In this document: positions 43,497-51,703 of the stretch, piece after piece
Numbering within the stretch: the first letter of the stretch is position 1
Layout of the letters: each line of letters opens with the position of its first letter
Origin: Actinoalloteichus_B caeruleus
Lineage (GTDB): Bacteria; Actinomycetota; Actinomycetes; Mycobacteriales; Pseudonocardiaceae
Reading direction: 5' to 3' (one strand)
Length of the DNA stretch: 64,000 nucleotides
Assembly: GCF_000718005.1 (NCBI RefSeq)
Contig: NZ_JODV01000009.1
Translations under genes and position numbers: made by a program
Notes under the pieces: generated by a model
Told to the model about the DNA's origin: nothing
Databases searched by the model: none
The model's input: the letters and a program-made list of their open reading frames with translations, nothing else

Positions 43497-46403
43497 ATGC
43501 GGATCCGTGCGCCACTCCTCATCGGACGGGACACGGAGCTGGCGGAGCTCGGTGCCGCCCTGGCCAACGCCAGGAAGGGCCGTGGCTCCGCGCTTTTCGT
43601 CGTCGGCGAACCCGGGATCGGCAAGTCCCGGATCGCCGCCGAGGCGGTCGGTACCGCCTACGAGGCCGGCATGGTCGTGCTGCGCGGCCGGGCGGGATCG
43701 TTCGGGCCCTCGGTTCCGTTCCGTCCGTTGGCCGAGGCGTTGCTCTCCCTCGTGCGGGGCGGGGCGTCCGCCATCGAAGCCGATCTCGGCCCCTACCGGC
43801 CCGTCCTGGGGCGGCTGGTGCCCGACTGGGATCACGGCGACACCCAACGGGACGCCTCGTTCGTGGTGTTGGCCGAGGCGCTGCTGCGGCTCATGGGTGT
43901 CGTGGGACGTGACCGGGGTTGCCTGCTGGTCCTCGACGACCTGCACGACGCCGACCTGGAGACCCTCGCGGTCGTGGAGTACCTGTGCGACAACCTCGAC
44001 CTCCAGCCCGGCGTGCTCCTGGCCACCGTCCGCTCCGAACCCGGGGCGGCGCTGGACCTGGCGGACTCGGCCACCCGCCGGGACACCGGCCGGGCGTTGC
44101 ACCTGGAACGGCTCGGCGCGGCGCAGGTACGGGTGTTCGCGGCGTCCTGCCTGGACAGCGACCCGGAGCGGGTGCCGACCGAGGTCACCGACCGGCTGTG
44201 GGAGGACAGCGCCGGCAATCCGCTGGTCGTCGAGGAACTGCTGCGGGGCATGGTCAGCGCGGGCCGGCTGGTGCCGGGCGCCGGGGGCTGGCAGCTGGTG
44301 CGGGCCCTGCGCACCGAGGTGCCGGACACCCTGGTGCGCAGCATCACCCAACGCGCCGACCGGCTTGGCCCCAAGGGGGAGGCGCTGCTCTCCGCAGCCG
44401 CCGTCCTCGGCCGCCGGTTCCCGCTGTCCATCGTGCAACGCGTCACCGGGATGGATGACCACACGCTGCTGGGCCACCTCCAGTCGGCGGTGGCCGCGCA
44501 ACTCGTCGCCTCCGACGACCGGGGCCCCGACTGGTACGCCTTCCAACACCCGTTGACGGCGGAGGCGTTGCTGGCCCGGCTGACCCCGACCGACCGGGCC
44601 GCCCTCAGCGCCAGGGCGGCCGACGTGGTCACCGCCCTGCACCCGGACCTGCCGGGCGAGTGGTGCCAGCTCACCGCGGTGCTGCGCCGTGCCGCCGGGG
44701 AGACCTCGGTGGCGGCGGGGCACTACCTGGAGGCCGGCCGGCGTGCCCTGGCCGACGGGGCCGCGCAGTCCGCGATCACCCTGCTGGAGCAGGCCGAACG
44801 GCTGCTGTCCGACCACGGGGACCCCACCAGCCGGGCGGAGGTGGTGGAGGCCCTGCTCTACGCGCTGGCTGAGGCGGGGAACCTGGAACGGGCCTTCGAG
44901 CTCGCCGGGACCCTCGACGACCACGGCACCGCCGCCGACCGGACCCGCCGCGCCGCCCTGCACGTCCGCCTCGCCTGGGTCACCCAGATCGCCGGCCGCT
45001 GGGAGGACGGGATCGCCCAGGTGCGGGAGGCCCGCCGGCTCCTGGGTGAGCACGCGGCCCCCGAGCACACCGCCCCCGTTGACGCGGTGGCCGCGTCGCT
45101 GGCGTTGAACGCGCCCGGACGGCACCGGACCAGGGAGGCCGAGGAGCTGGCCCGGCGGGCGGTGGCGGCCACCGACCGGGTTCCGCTGCCGGTCATCGCC
45201 TGCCAGGCGTGGCGCACCATCGGCACCGTCGCCAGGGAACGGGACCTGGACGAGGCGTGGCGGCACTTCGACCGCGCCCGCCGGGTGGCCGAGGAGCACC
45301 GGCTGCCGATCTGGCGGATCTACGCGTTGATGGGCCTGGCCGGGAACGCCTGGCTCGCCGAGGGGGACACCCGCGTCCTGGCCCACGCCCGGGTGGAGGC
45401 GCTGCGGGTGGGCGCGTTGCCGCTGGCGGTGAACGTGGACGCGATCCTCGCCCTGGACACCGTCCTGCGGGGCGACCACGAGGTCGCGGCGCACCGGTTG
45501 GACGCGGTGCTCGCCGACGCCACCCGGCTGCACCTGACGGCGGTCGTCCGTTACGTGCTCATGGCCAGGGCGGTCCTGTCCGCGCACCGGGCCGACCGGC
45601 CGGGCATGGACCGCGAACTGGCGGAGTTCGCCCGGCACGGCGGCCCCGGTTCGCAGGAGCAGCCGCTGGCCCTGGGACTGGCCAGGGCGGTGTGCGCGCT
45701 GCTGGAGGAGGACCACGCGGCGGCCGGCGCCGAGTTCGCCGCCGTCCTCGCGGCGCAGGCGGAGAACCCCACCACCTTCTTCCTCGCCGGGCGGCACGGC
45801 CTGCACCTGCTGCTGCGGGTGGTGGCCGGGGACGCCGGCTGGGCCGAGCACGCCGAGGTGACCGCCGCCCCGGCGGGCGGGATGCGGTGGAACCGGCAGT
45901 TCGTGCTGTTGGCGACGGCGGTGCTGCACGGGCGGGACGGGGACGCGGGCCGGGCCGAGGACGCCGCCCGCCGCGCCCTGGACGCCGCGGAGCCCTACCC
46001 CCTCGGCCGGGCGCTGGGGTTGCGGCTGGTCGCCGAGGCCGCCCACGGGGGTGGGTGGGGTGAGCCGGCGGGCTGGTTGCGGCAGGCCGAGGAGTACTTC
46101 CACCAGCGGGGCGTGGCCGCCCCGGCGAGCGCCTGCCGGGCGCTGCTGCGGCAGGTGGGAGCGCCGGTGCGGCAACGCAGGGCCGGCACCGACCGGGTCC
46201 CGGTGGGGCTGCGGGAACTCGGTGTCACCTCCCGCGAGTTCGAGGTGCTGGAACTGCTCGTGCACCGACTGGGCAACAAGGCCATCGCGACCCGCCTGCA
46301 CATCTCGCCGCGCACCGTGGAGAAGCACGTGGCCAGCCTGATCACCAAGACGGGCCGGGCCGACCGGGCGGGACTGGTGGAGCTGGCCGTCGAGCACCGC
46401 TGA
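43497..46403 (+). CDS. LAL-type LuxR transcriptional regulator with AAA ATPase domain
   Basis: Large regulator of 968 residues. It has an N-terminal AAA-type ATPase with Walker A GEPGIGKS at residues 37-44 and a Walker B-like LLVLDDLHDADLE near residue 145, a long helical TPR-like middle, and a C-terminal LuxR helix-turn-helix (LGVTSREFEVLELLV, then NKAIATRLHISPRTVEKHV, about 905-960). LAL regulators typically activate natural-product clusters. A TAGAGT -10 at 43485-43490 lies six bases before the ATG, so the transcript may be leaderless. It probably activates lanM, the class III genes, or both. Confidence 0.93.
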   Translation: MRIRAPLLIGRDTELAELGAALANARKGRGSALFVVGEPGIGKSRIAAEAVGTAYEAGMVVLRGRAGSFGPSVPFRPLAEALLSLVRGGASAIEADLGPYRPVLGRLVPDWDHGDTQRDASFVVLAEALLRLMGVVGRDRGCLLVLDDLHDADLETLAVVEYLCDNLDLQPGVLLATVRSEPGAALDLADSATRRDTGRALHLERLGAAQVRVFAASCLDSDPERVPTEVTDRLWEDSAGNPLVVEELLRGMVSAGRLVPGAGGWQLVRALRTEVPDTLVRSITQRADRLGPKGEALLSAAAVLGRRFPLSIVQRVTGMDDHTLLGHLQSAVAAQLVASDDRGPDWYAFQHPLTAEALLARLTPTDRAALSARAADVVTALHPDLPGEWCQLTAVLRRAAGETSVAAGHYLEAGRRALADGAAQSAITLLEQAERLLSDHGDPTSRAEVVEALLYALAEAGNLERAFELAGTLDDHGTAADRTRRAALHVRLAWVTQIAGRWEDGIAQVREARRLLGEHAAPEHTAPVDAVAASLALNAPGRHRTREAEELARRAVAATDRVPLPVIACQAWRTIGTVARERDLDEAWRHFDRARRVAEEHRLPIWRIYALMGLAGNAWLAEGDTRVLAHARVEALRVGALPLAVNVDAILALDTVLRGDHEVAAHRLDAVLADATRLHLTAVVRYVLMARAVLSAHRADRPGMDRELAEFARHGGPGSQEQPLALGLARAVCALLEEDHAAAGAEFAAVLAAQAENPTTFFLAGRHGLHLLLRVVAGDAGWAEHAEVTAAPAGGMRWNRQFVLLATAVLHGRDGDAGRAEDAARRALDAAEPYPLGRALGLRLVAEAAHGGGWGEPAGWLRQAEEYFHQRGVAAPASACRALLRQVGAPVRQRRAGTDRVPVGLRELGVTSREFEVLELLVHRLGNKAIATRLHISPRTVEKHVASLITKTGRADRAGLVELAVEHR

Positions 46404-47067
46404 GGCGTCCGGCGGGCCACCGCGCCGCGGGCGGCGGGCCAACGGGTGGGAGCGGGCCGGGCCGGGGACCGGCGGGCGGTGCCCGGCCCAACGCGGCGAC
46501 GGTCGGGGCGGGGGAGCCCCACGCCGCCCGGCCCCCTCGGTGGCGGTCCCGGCCGGCCCGGTGCCCGGTCGGGCCCCGCCGGCCGGGGATGGCCCGTCGG
46601 CCGGGGATGCTCCGGCGGTCGCGGCGTTCGACGTCGCCCCGGCCCGCCCTCCACCGCCGGGGGATTCCGGAGCCGTGGGGTGGTGGTGCCCGGCCGGGCC
46701 AGGCGGCCTCCGGCGCGGCGTGGGCCGCGGTCGTCCCGGGGGCATGGTCGGACGACCGCCCCGGTCGGGGTGACCGCCGCGCGGTGGGGCCGCGAGGGGA
46801 CCTCGGCGGCCGCCGCCGGCGACGCACGTCGGCCCGCCCGCCGCCCGGGGAGTCGGGACCGCCGATCCGCCGGCCCAGCGGGCCCGGACGGGCCCGGTGT
46901 CGGGCCGACACGGCCGCTCGGGGAATCCCCGGCCCGAGCCCCCGCCGCGCCGCCGGTGCTCCCACCCGGTCCCGCCCACGGTCCTCGCCCCCGTCTCGCC
47001 CGTCCTCGCCGGCCCGGGAGTGCCCGGTCCGGTTGGCGCGCGCCGTCGCGGACGCGTGCCGGCCCGG
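46404..47067. other. Gene-free region between convergent genes
   Basis: About 660 bases, extremely GC-rich, between the LAL gene and the prolyl oligopeptidase stop. Open frames are Pro/Gly/Arg-rich without coherent content. No hairpin stands out against the background of GC-rich stems. Confidence 0.35.
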
Positions 47068-49101
47068 TCAGCCGTCGTCGTCGAACCTCAGCCCGGTGTG
47101 CCAGGCCAGGAACGCCAGCATCGCCGTGGCCAGGGCCTCCGACTCGCGGCCCCCGCCGACGTGCCCGGTGCCGGGGGTGACCCGCAGCAGCACGGGCCCG
47201 CCGCTCGTGCGGTGTTGCAGCGCGGCCACCATCTTCCGCGAGTGCGCCGGGTCCACCCGGGTGTCGTTCTCCCCGGTGGTGAACAGCATCGCCGGCAACC
47301 TGCCGCGCTGGGGACGCACGTTGTGGTACGGCGAGTAGCTGAGCAGGGTCGCCAACGCGGCGAGGTCCCTGACGTCCCCGTACTCCGCGCGCCACGCGCG
47401 GCCCAGCCCCCACCGTTCGTAGCGGACCATGTCCAGGGGGGCGCCGGCGCTGGACACCGCCGCGTAGGCCTTGGGCCGTTGCACGGTGGCCGCGGTGACC
47501 ACCAGTCCGCCGTTGCTGCCGCCCAGCAGCGCCAGCTGCGGCCGCCGCGTCCACCGGCGGCGCACCAGGTGGTCGCCGGCCGCGTGCAGGTCGCGCACCG
47601 CGTTGGGTTTGTGCGGTCCGGCGCCGTCCAGGTGCCACTGGCGGCCGCGTTCCCCGCCGCCACGCACCCCGGCGATGGCCATCACCCCGCCGGCCAGCAC
47701 CCAGGTGAGCGCGTCGGGTTGGAACCCGGGGCGGAAGGTGATCCCGAAGCCCCCGTAGCAGGTGAGCACGGTCGGCCGTGGCCGACGGCCGCCGCGCTGG
47801 CGCAGCGCCAGGATCGTCATCGGCACCTCGGTGCCGTCGTCGGAGGGGTAGCTGGTGCGCAGCACCTCCACCTCGTCCCGGCGGGTCACCGCCTCGGTCG
47901 GCGTCATGTCCCCGGTGCGGACGTCGACCCGCCACACCGACAACGGTGTCACCCAGTCGGTGTAGCTGACGGCGAGGACGAACGGGTGGTCGGTGGGGTT
48001 GACCGCCGACACGGTGCCCGGTCCGGGCAACCGCACGTCGGTCAACAGCCGGCCGTCGGTGGCATCGTGCACGGTCAGCGAGCTGTAGCCGTCGAGGGTG
48101 CGCGACGCCACCAGGCGCTCGGCGCCCTCGACACCGGCCAGGCTCACCGAGGTCAGCACGGACGGTGGCTGCTCGGGCAGCACGGTGCGCCAGGACCGCC
48201 AGGCACCGCCCGCGTCGGGGTCGGCCGCGACGAGCCGGCCGAAACGCGCGCCCTCGGTGGTCACCGCGAACAGCCGTCCACCGTGGTCGACCAGGACCCC
48301 GCCCACCGAGGTGCCGGTGAGCTCCAGCCCCCGGACCTCGCCGTCGGCGTGCCGGTCGGCGACCAGCAGGGTGGTGTCCCGGCTGGTGCCGTGCCGGCGG
48401 CACACCACCAGCCACCGGTCGTGCCACAGGGCCAGGTGGTAGCGGGTGACGGGCTCGTCGTCGCCGGTCACCAGCTGGTCGGTGATCCACGGGTGCCCGA
48501 CCCGGTGCAGGTAGACCCCGCTGCCCGGGCGGTCCAGGTGTCGGCGGGCGTAGTAGTAGGACCGTTCGTCGGCCAGCCAGCACACCGAGGAGTAGCGGGT
48601 CAACGGCGAGGTCTCCACCACCCGCCGCGCCGCCACGTCGACCACGTTCAGCGGGGTGATGTCCTCGGCGCCGTCCACCGTGGTCTGCACGGCCAGGTAG
48701 CGGCCGGCGGGGGAGGGCTGCCAACGCCGCACCGTCACCCCGTCCCCGCCCAACTGGGCGGTGTCCACCACCGCCCGCCACGGCGCGTCCGGTTCGTCGG
48801 CGACCTGGAGGGTCCACCGCCGCAACGCGGAGGACCGCCCCACCCGGAACCGGCGGGCCCCGGCCGGTTTCACCGGGGACGCCGTCGGCCCGGTGACCAG
48901 ACCGCGCAGCAGCCGCCGGATACCGGACTGGCCGGGCAGGCCGTTGAGGTGGACCTCGGCGAGCGCCTGTTGGGCGGCGACCCAGTCGCGGGCCGCGGGG
49001 CACAGCGGGTCCTCCAACCACCGGTAGGGATCGTCGACCCGCAGGCCGTGCACCAGCTCGATCCGCTCGGTCCGGGGGCACTCGGGGTAGACCGGGCTCA
49101 T
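47068..49101 (-). CDS. Prolyl oligopeptidase (S9), candidate leader peptidase of class III lanthipeptides
   Basis: Serine peptidase of 677 residues that cuts on the carboxyl side of proline. The N-terminus (DPYRWLEDP, near residue 23) is typical of the S9A subfamily, followed by a seven-bladed propeller. The catalytic domain has the nucleophile in GGSNGG near residue 529, the Asp in NDTRVDPAHS near 615 and the His in GTGHVGG near 645. A prolyl oligopeptidase is known to remove leaders in class III lanthipeptide systems such as flavipeptin. All three precursors here have Ala-Pro right before the predicted core. The ATG overlaps the MFS stop (ATGA), so both are one operon. Confidence 0.93.
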   Translation of the reverse strand: MSPVYPECPRTERIELVHGLRVDDPYRWLEDPLCPAARDWVAAQQALAEVHLNGLPGQSGIRRLLRGLVTGPTASPVKPAGARRFRVGRSSALRRWTLQVADEPDAPWRAVVDTAQLGGDGVTVRRWQPSPAGRYLAVQTTVDGAEDITPLNVVDVAARRVVETSPLTRYSSVCWLADERSYYYARRHLDRPGSGVYLHRVGHPWITDQLVTGDDEPVTRYHLALWHDRWLVVCRRHGTSRDTTLLVADRHADGEVRGLELTGTSVGGVLVDHGGRLFAVTTEGARFGRLVAADPDAGGAWRSWRTVLPEQPPSVLTSVSLAGVEGAERLVASRTLDGYSSLTVHDATDGRLLTDVRLPGPGTVSAVNPTDHPFVLAVSYTDWVTPLSVWRVDVRTGDMTPTEAVTRRDEVEVLRTSYPSDDGTEVPMTILALRQRGGRRPRPTVLTCYGGFGITFRPGFQPDALTWVLAGGVMAIAGVRGGGERGRQWHLDGAGPHKPNAVRDLHAAGDHLVRRRWTRRPQLALLGGSNGGLVVTAATVQRPKAYAAVSSAGAPLDMVRYERWGLGRAWRAEYGDVRDLAALATLLSYSPYHNVRPQRGRLPAMLFTTGENDTRVDPAHSRKMVAALQHRTSGGPVLLRVTPGTGHVGGGRESEALATAMLAFLAWHTGLRFDDDG

Positions 49102-50489
49102 CGTGTCCTCCCTCCCGTGAGGGTCCGTGGCGGTGGCTGCGCCGCGTCCGACCGGGGCGCCTCGACGTCGGGTGCGACGCCGGGCGGGGCGGTGGTGTCC
49201 TCCCGGGAGGGTCCCGGGGTCGCCCGCGCGTGGTCGGCGTCCGCCGCGACCGGGTCGGTGGCGGAGCGGGCGGGGCGCCGGCCGGCCACCGCCAACAGCA
49301 CCGCGACGGCCACCAGGTTCACCCCGACGCACGTCCAGATCCCGCCCCGGGTGCCCAGCGCCTCCCCCAACACCCCTCCCAGCAGCGCGCCAGCCGTGTT
49401 CGCCAGCGTCCCCACCGAGCCGAGCAGGGTGGTGATCCTGGCGAAGTAGGAGTCCCCCACGTCGTCGGCGATCACCGTCACCAGCGCGATGTTCGCGAGC
49501 CCCCCGAAGAACAGGGGGAGCGCGATGCTCAACGCCGACACCGTCACGACCCACCCCGGCGGGCCACCGGCCAGCGGCAGCACCGCGCCGGCGACCGCCG
49601 CGGCGGACAGTCCCACCAGCAGGAGCCGGCGCGGGGTGTGCCCCCGGGCGAGCAGCCGGGGGGCGAGCAGTGCGCCACCGGCGCCCAGGAGGGTGGCGAG
49701 CACGGTGGGCAGCGTGTACAGGGCGACCGGCAGCGCGACCGTGTCCAGCAGGAACACCGCCCGTTGGGTGGCGATGCCGCTGGCGGCGACCCCGCTGAGC
49801 ACGAGGAACCCCGCGTAGCCGAGCAGCAGCCGGTTGCCCCGCAGCGCCCGCAGCCCATCAGCCAGTTCCTCCGTCAACTTCTTCCTGGCCTGGCCGGACG
49901 GTGGTCGGTGGTCGGGGGAACGCAACCGGACCAGGCAGTAGGCGCTGAACAGGTAGGCGAGGGCGTCCCCCACGAACAGCACCGCCGCCCCGAGCCCGGC
50001 GGCCACCGGGCCGGCGAGGGAACCCGCCACGGAGCTGGCCAGCATCTCGGAGGACTGGAGGCGGCCCCGGGCCCGACCGACGTCCGACACCCCGAGCGAG
50101 TGCAGATGGGAGAAGTAGAGCCCGTTCACCGTCAGGTGGACCACGCCGAGCACCACGTTGAGCGCCACCAGCCAGCCGAGGTTCAGCGTCCCGGTCAGAC
50201 CGGCGACCGCGCAGGCCCCCACCATCGCCGCCGCGCCCAGGTCGGCGACGATCAACGCCCTCCTGGGGCGCCGGACCCGGTCGAGCAGGACACCGCAGAC
50301 CGGTCCGAACAGCAGCGCCGGCAGCATGCCGGCGGCCACCACCAGGGAGACGTCCCGAGGGCCGGCGCCGAGGCCGGTCACCGCGATCACCGAGATCGCG
50401 GTCGTGGTCAGGGTGCCGCCGAACACCGAGGCGAGTTGACCCACCAGGAACAACCGGAAGTCGCGGTCGGCGACGGTGCGGGCCGTCAT
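49098..50489 (-). CDS. MFS transporter, candidate lanthipeptide exporter
   Basis: Membrane transporter of 463 residues with about twelve helices and an N-terminal RDFRLFLVGQLASVFGG, typical of the enterobactin exporter (EntS)-like MFS group. The cytoplasmic loop after helix 2 (GVLLDRVRRPRRALIVAD) is the MFS signature. It overlaps the oligopeptidase start by four bases downstream, and its own ATG overlaps the stop of the 97-residue frame upstream (ATGA). It lies in the precursor operon, so export of the modified peptide or self-resistance is the likely role. A longer form from a GTG at 50609 is possible but less well supported. Confidence 0.9.
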   Translation of the reverse strand: MTARTVADRDFRLFLVGQLASVFGGTLTTTAISVIAVTGLGAGPRDVSLVVAAGMLPALLFGPVCGVLLDRVRRPRRALIVADLGAAAMVGACAVAGLTGTLNLGWLVALNVVLGVVHLTVNGLYFSHLHSLGVSDVGRARGRLQSSEMLASSVAGSLAGPVAAGLGAAVLFVGDALAYLFSAYCLVRLRSPDHRPPSGQARKKLTEELADGLRALRGNRLLLGYAGFLVLSGVAASGIATQRAVFLLDTVALPVALYTLPTVLATLLGAGGALLAPRLLARGHTPRRLLLVGLSAAAVAGAVLPLAGGPPGWVVTVSALSIALPLFFGGLANIALVTVIADDVGDSYFARITTLLGSVGTLANTAGALLGGVLGEALGTRGGIWTCVGVNLVAVAVLLAVAGRRPARSATDPVAADADHARATPGPSREDTTAPPGVAPDVEAPRSDAAQPPPRTLTGGRTR

Positions 50490-50779
50490 CGCCGGCACCC
50501 CCGCGCGGTGCGGGGACAGCGCGGGCCGCTGCGCCGGGTGGAGCGGCATCCGGTCGTGGGGGGCGCGTCGCCGAACCGGGAGGCCGTGGGGCACGGGGAG
50601 GGCCGCCACCGGCGGTGACGCGGCGGGCTGGGGCGGACCGCTCGCCCGGCTGCCACATCGCGGGGGCCGGCCCCGGCGGGGACCCGGCGGTGGTCGCGGC
50701 CGCGAATGTCGGCGGCACGCCGCTGCGGGAGGTGGTCGCGGCGTGGCCGCGACGGGACGCCCGGACGGGACGTGGTCAT
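50486..50779 (-). CDS. Arg/Pro-rich 97-residue frame coupled to the MFS gene
   Basis: A frame of 97 codons begins with an ATG preceded by AGGAG at the right spacing, 31 bases after the first precursor gene. It ends in a stop that overlaps the MFS start as ATGA. These two translation signals are exactly what coupling would need. The product is very rich in Arg and Pro, has two Cys near its C-terminus and resembles nothing I know, so it may be a translated leader that couples lanA1 to the transporter rather than a functional protein. If it is not translated, the 320 bases are intergenic. Confidence 0.35.
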   Translation of the reverse strand: MTTSRPGVPSRPRRDHLPQRRAADIRGRDHRRVPAGAGPRDVAAGRAVRPSPPRHRRWRPSPCPTASRFGDAPPTTGCRSTRRSGPRCPRTARGCRR

Positions 50780-50810
50780 GGCGGCTCCTGGGGTCGGGTC
50801 CGGCCGGGGA

Positions 50811-50921
50811 TCAGCCGAAGAAGGCGTCGTCGCAGTAGGACACCGACAGCACGCTGATCGGGGCGTCGTCGTCGATGTCGTCGCCGAACTCCATGCCGGC
50901 CAGGGCGAGCGCTTCGCTCAT
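50811..50921 (-). CDS. Class III lanthipeptide precursor 1
   Basis: Precursor of 36 residues. The leader (residues 1-21) is acidic and ends DDDAP. The predicted core ISVLSVSYCDDAFFG (22-36) has Ser23-x2-Ser26-x3-Cys30, the pattern from which LanKC makes a labionin, and an extra Ser28. The aromatic acid-rich tail differs from the other two precursors. GAGGAG lies eight bases upstream of the ATG. It is transcribed in the order LanKC, precursors 3, 2, 1, then MFS and oligopeptidase. Cleavage after Pro21 is inferred from the adjacent prolyl oligopeptidase. Confidence 0.85.
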   Translation of the reverse strand: MSEALALAGMEFGDDIDDDAPISVLSVSYCDDAFFG

Positions 50922-51209
50922 GGCGGGAACTCCTCGCGGGAAGGGGAAGGACGGGAAGGGGAACGGGAGGGGTGGGCCGGAGGCGGGTGTTCGTGGTCGC
51001 CTCTCGGCGCTGGGCCCGGCACCCCGGGTCGGATCCGCCGCCAGGCACGGCGGCCCGGGCCGCCGTGCCCGACCGGCCAGCGGATCTCGCCTCCCGCGTC
51101 GCGGGCGGCTGGTTCGTGGGGGACCGGCGGACGTGGTCGTCCCCGGCGGGGCCGGGGCGCCGCCACCACGGGGCCATGCGGTGGCGGCGCTGCCCGGAAC
51201 CGGTTCCGG

Positions 51210-51323
51210 TCAGGAGATCTCCTTGATGTCGCAGATGGCGAGGCTGGTGGTGCTGATGGGGGCGTCGTCCTCGACGTCGTTCTCGGCGTCGGGCTGGACC
51301 TGGAGACGGAGGGCGTCGTTCAT
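51210..51323 (-). CDS. Class III lanthipeptide precursor 2
   Basis: Precursor of 37 residues. The leader (1-22) contains LRLQ near its start, reminiscent of the conserved leader helix of class III precursors, and ends EDDAP. The core ISTTSLAICDIKEIS (23-37) has Ser24-x2-Ser27-x3-Cys31. The leader is identical to precursor 3 and the core differs only after CDI, so these are tandem duplicates. A GAAGGAG ribosome binding site precedes the ATG, identical in both copies. Confidence 0.88.
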   Translation of the reverse strand: MNDALRLQVQPDAENDVEDDAPISTTSLAICDIKEIS

Positions 51324-51430
51324 GGTGGTTCTCCTTCGTGTGTGGTGTGTGTGGTGCGGCGTGGTGCTGGGGTTCGCGGGATCAGTGGTGGTGCGCTGCG
51401 CGTTCCCCGGTCTGGAGCCGGTTGCGGGTC

Positions 51431-51484
51431 CGGACGTGGTACCGGGGTCGGACGTGGTACCGGGGTCGGACGTGGTTCCGGTTC
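51431..51484. repeat. Three 18-bp tandem units between precursors 2 and 3
   Basis: Two perfect copies and one degenerate copy of CGGACGTGGTACCGGGGT lie in the spacer just after precursor 3. The GGTACC centre is palindromic. This could result from slippage during the duplication of the precursor genes or could act as a processing or binding site. Confidence 0.8.
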
Positions 51485-51488
51485 GGGG

Positions 51489-51605
51489 TCAGGAGATCTG
51501 TTCCCCGATGTCGCAGATGGCGAGGCTGGTGGTGCTGATGGGGGCGTCGTCCTCGACGTCGTTCTCGGCGTCGGGCTGGACCTGGAGGCGCAGGGCGTCG
51601 TTCAT
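51489..51605 (-). CDS. Class III lanthipeptide precursor 3
   Basis: Precursor of 38 residues, first of the three downstream of lanKC. The leader is identical to that of precursor 2 (ending EDDAP at residue 22). The core ISTTSLAICDIGEQIS (23-38) carries Ser24, Ser27 and Cys31 in the labionin spacing, with no second Cys, so a single ring is expected. A GAAGGAG ribosome binding site lies upstream and the gene follows the synthetase by about 100 bases. Confidence 0.88.
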   Translation of the reverse strand: MNDALRLQVQPDAENDVEDDAPISTTSLAICDIGEQIS

Positions 51606-51703
51606 GGTGGTTCTCCTTCTTCTTCCACCCCTCCCACCGGTCGTGGGAGGGAAGTCGGTGGTGGCGGCGGGGCGGCGCGGAGTCCGACGGCCGACAGGGC
51701 CGG

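Noticed and set aside
46404..47067. Possible small RNA or gene in the region between the LAL regulator and the oligopeptidase.
   Set aside because: Only low-complexity open frames and generic GC-rich stems are present, with no promoter or terminator pair.
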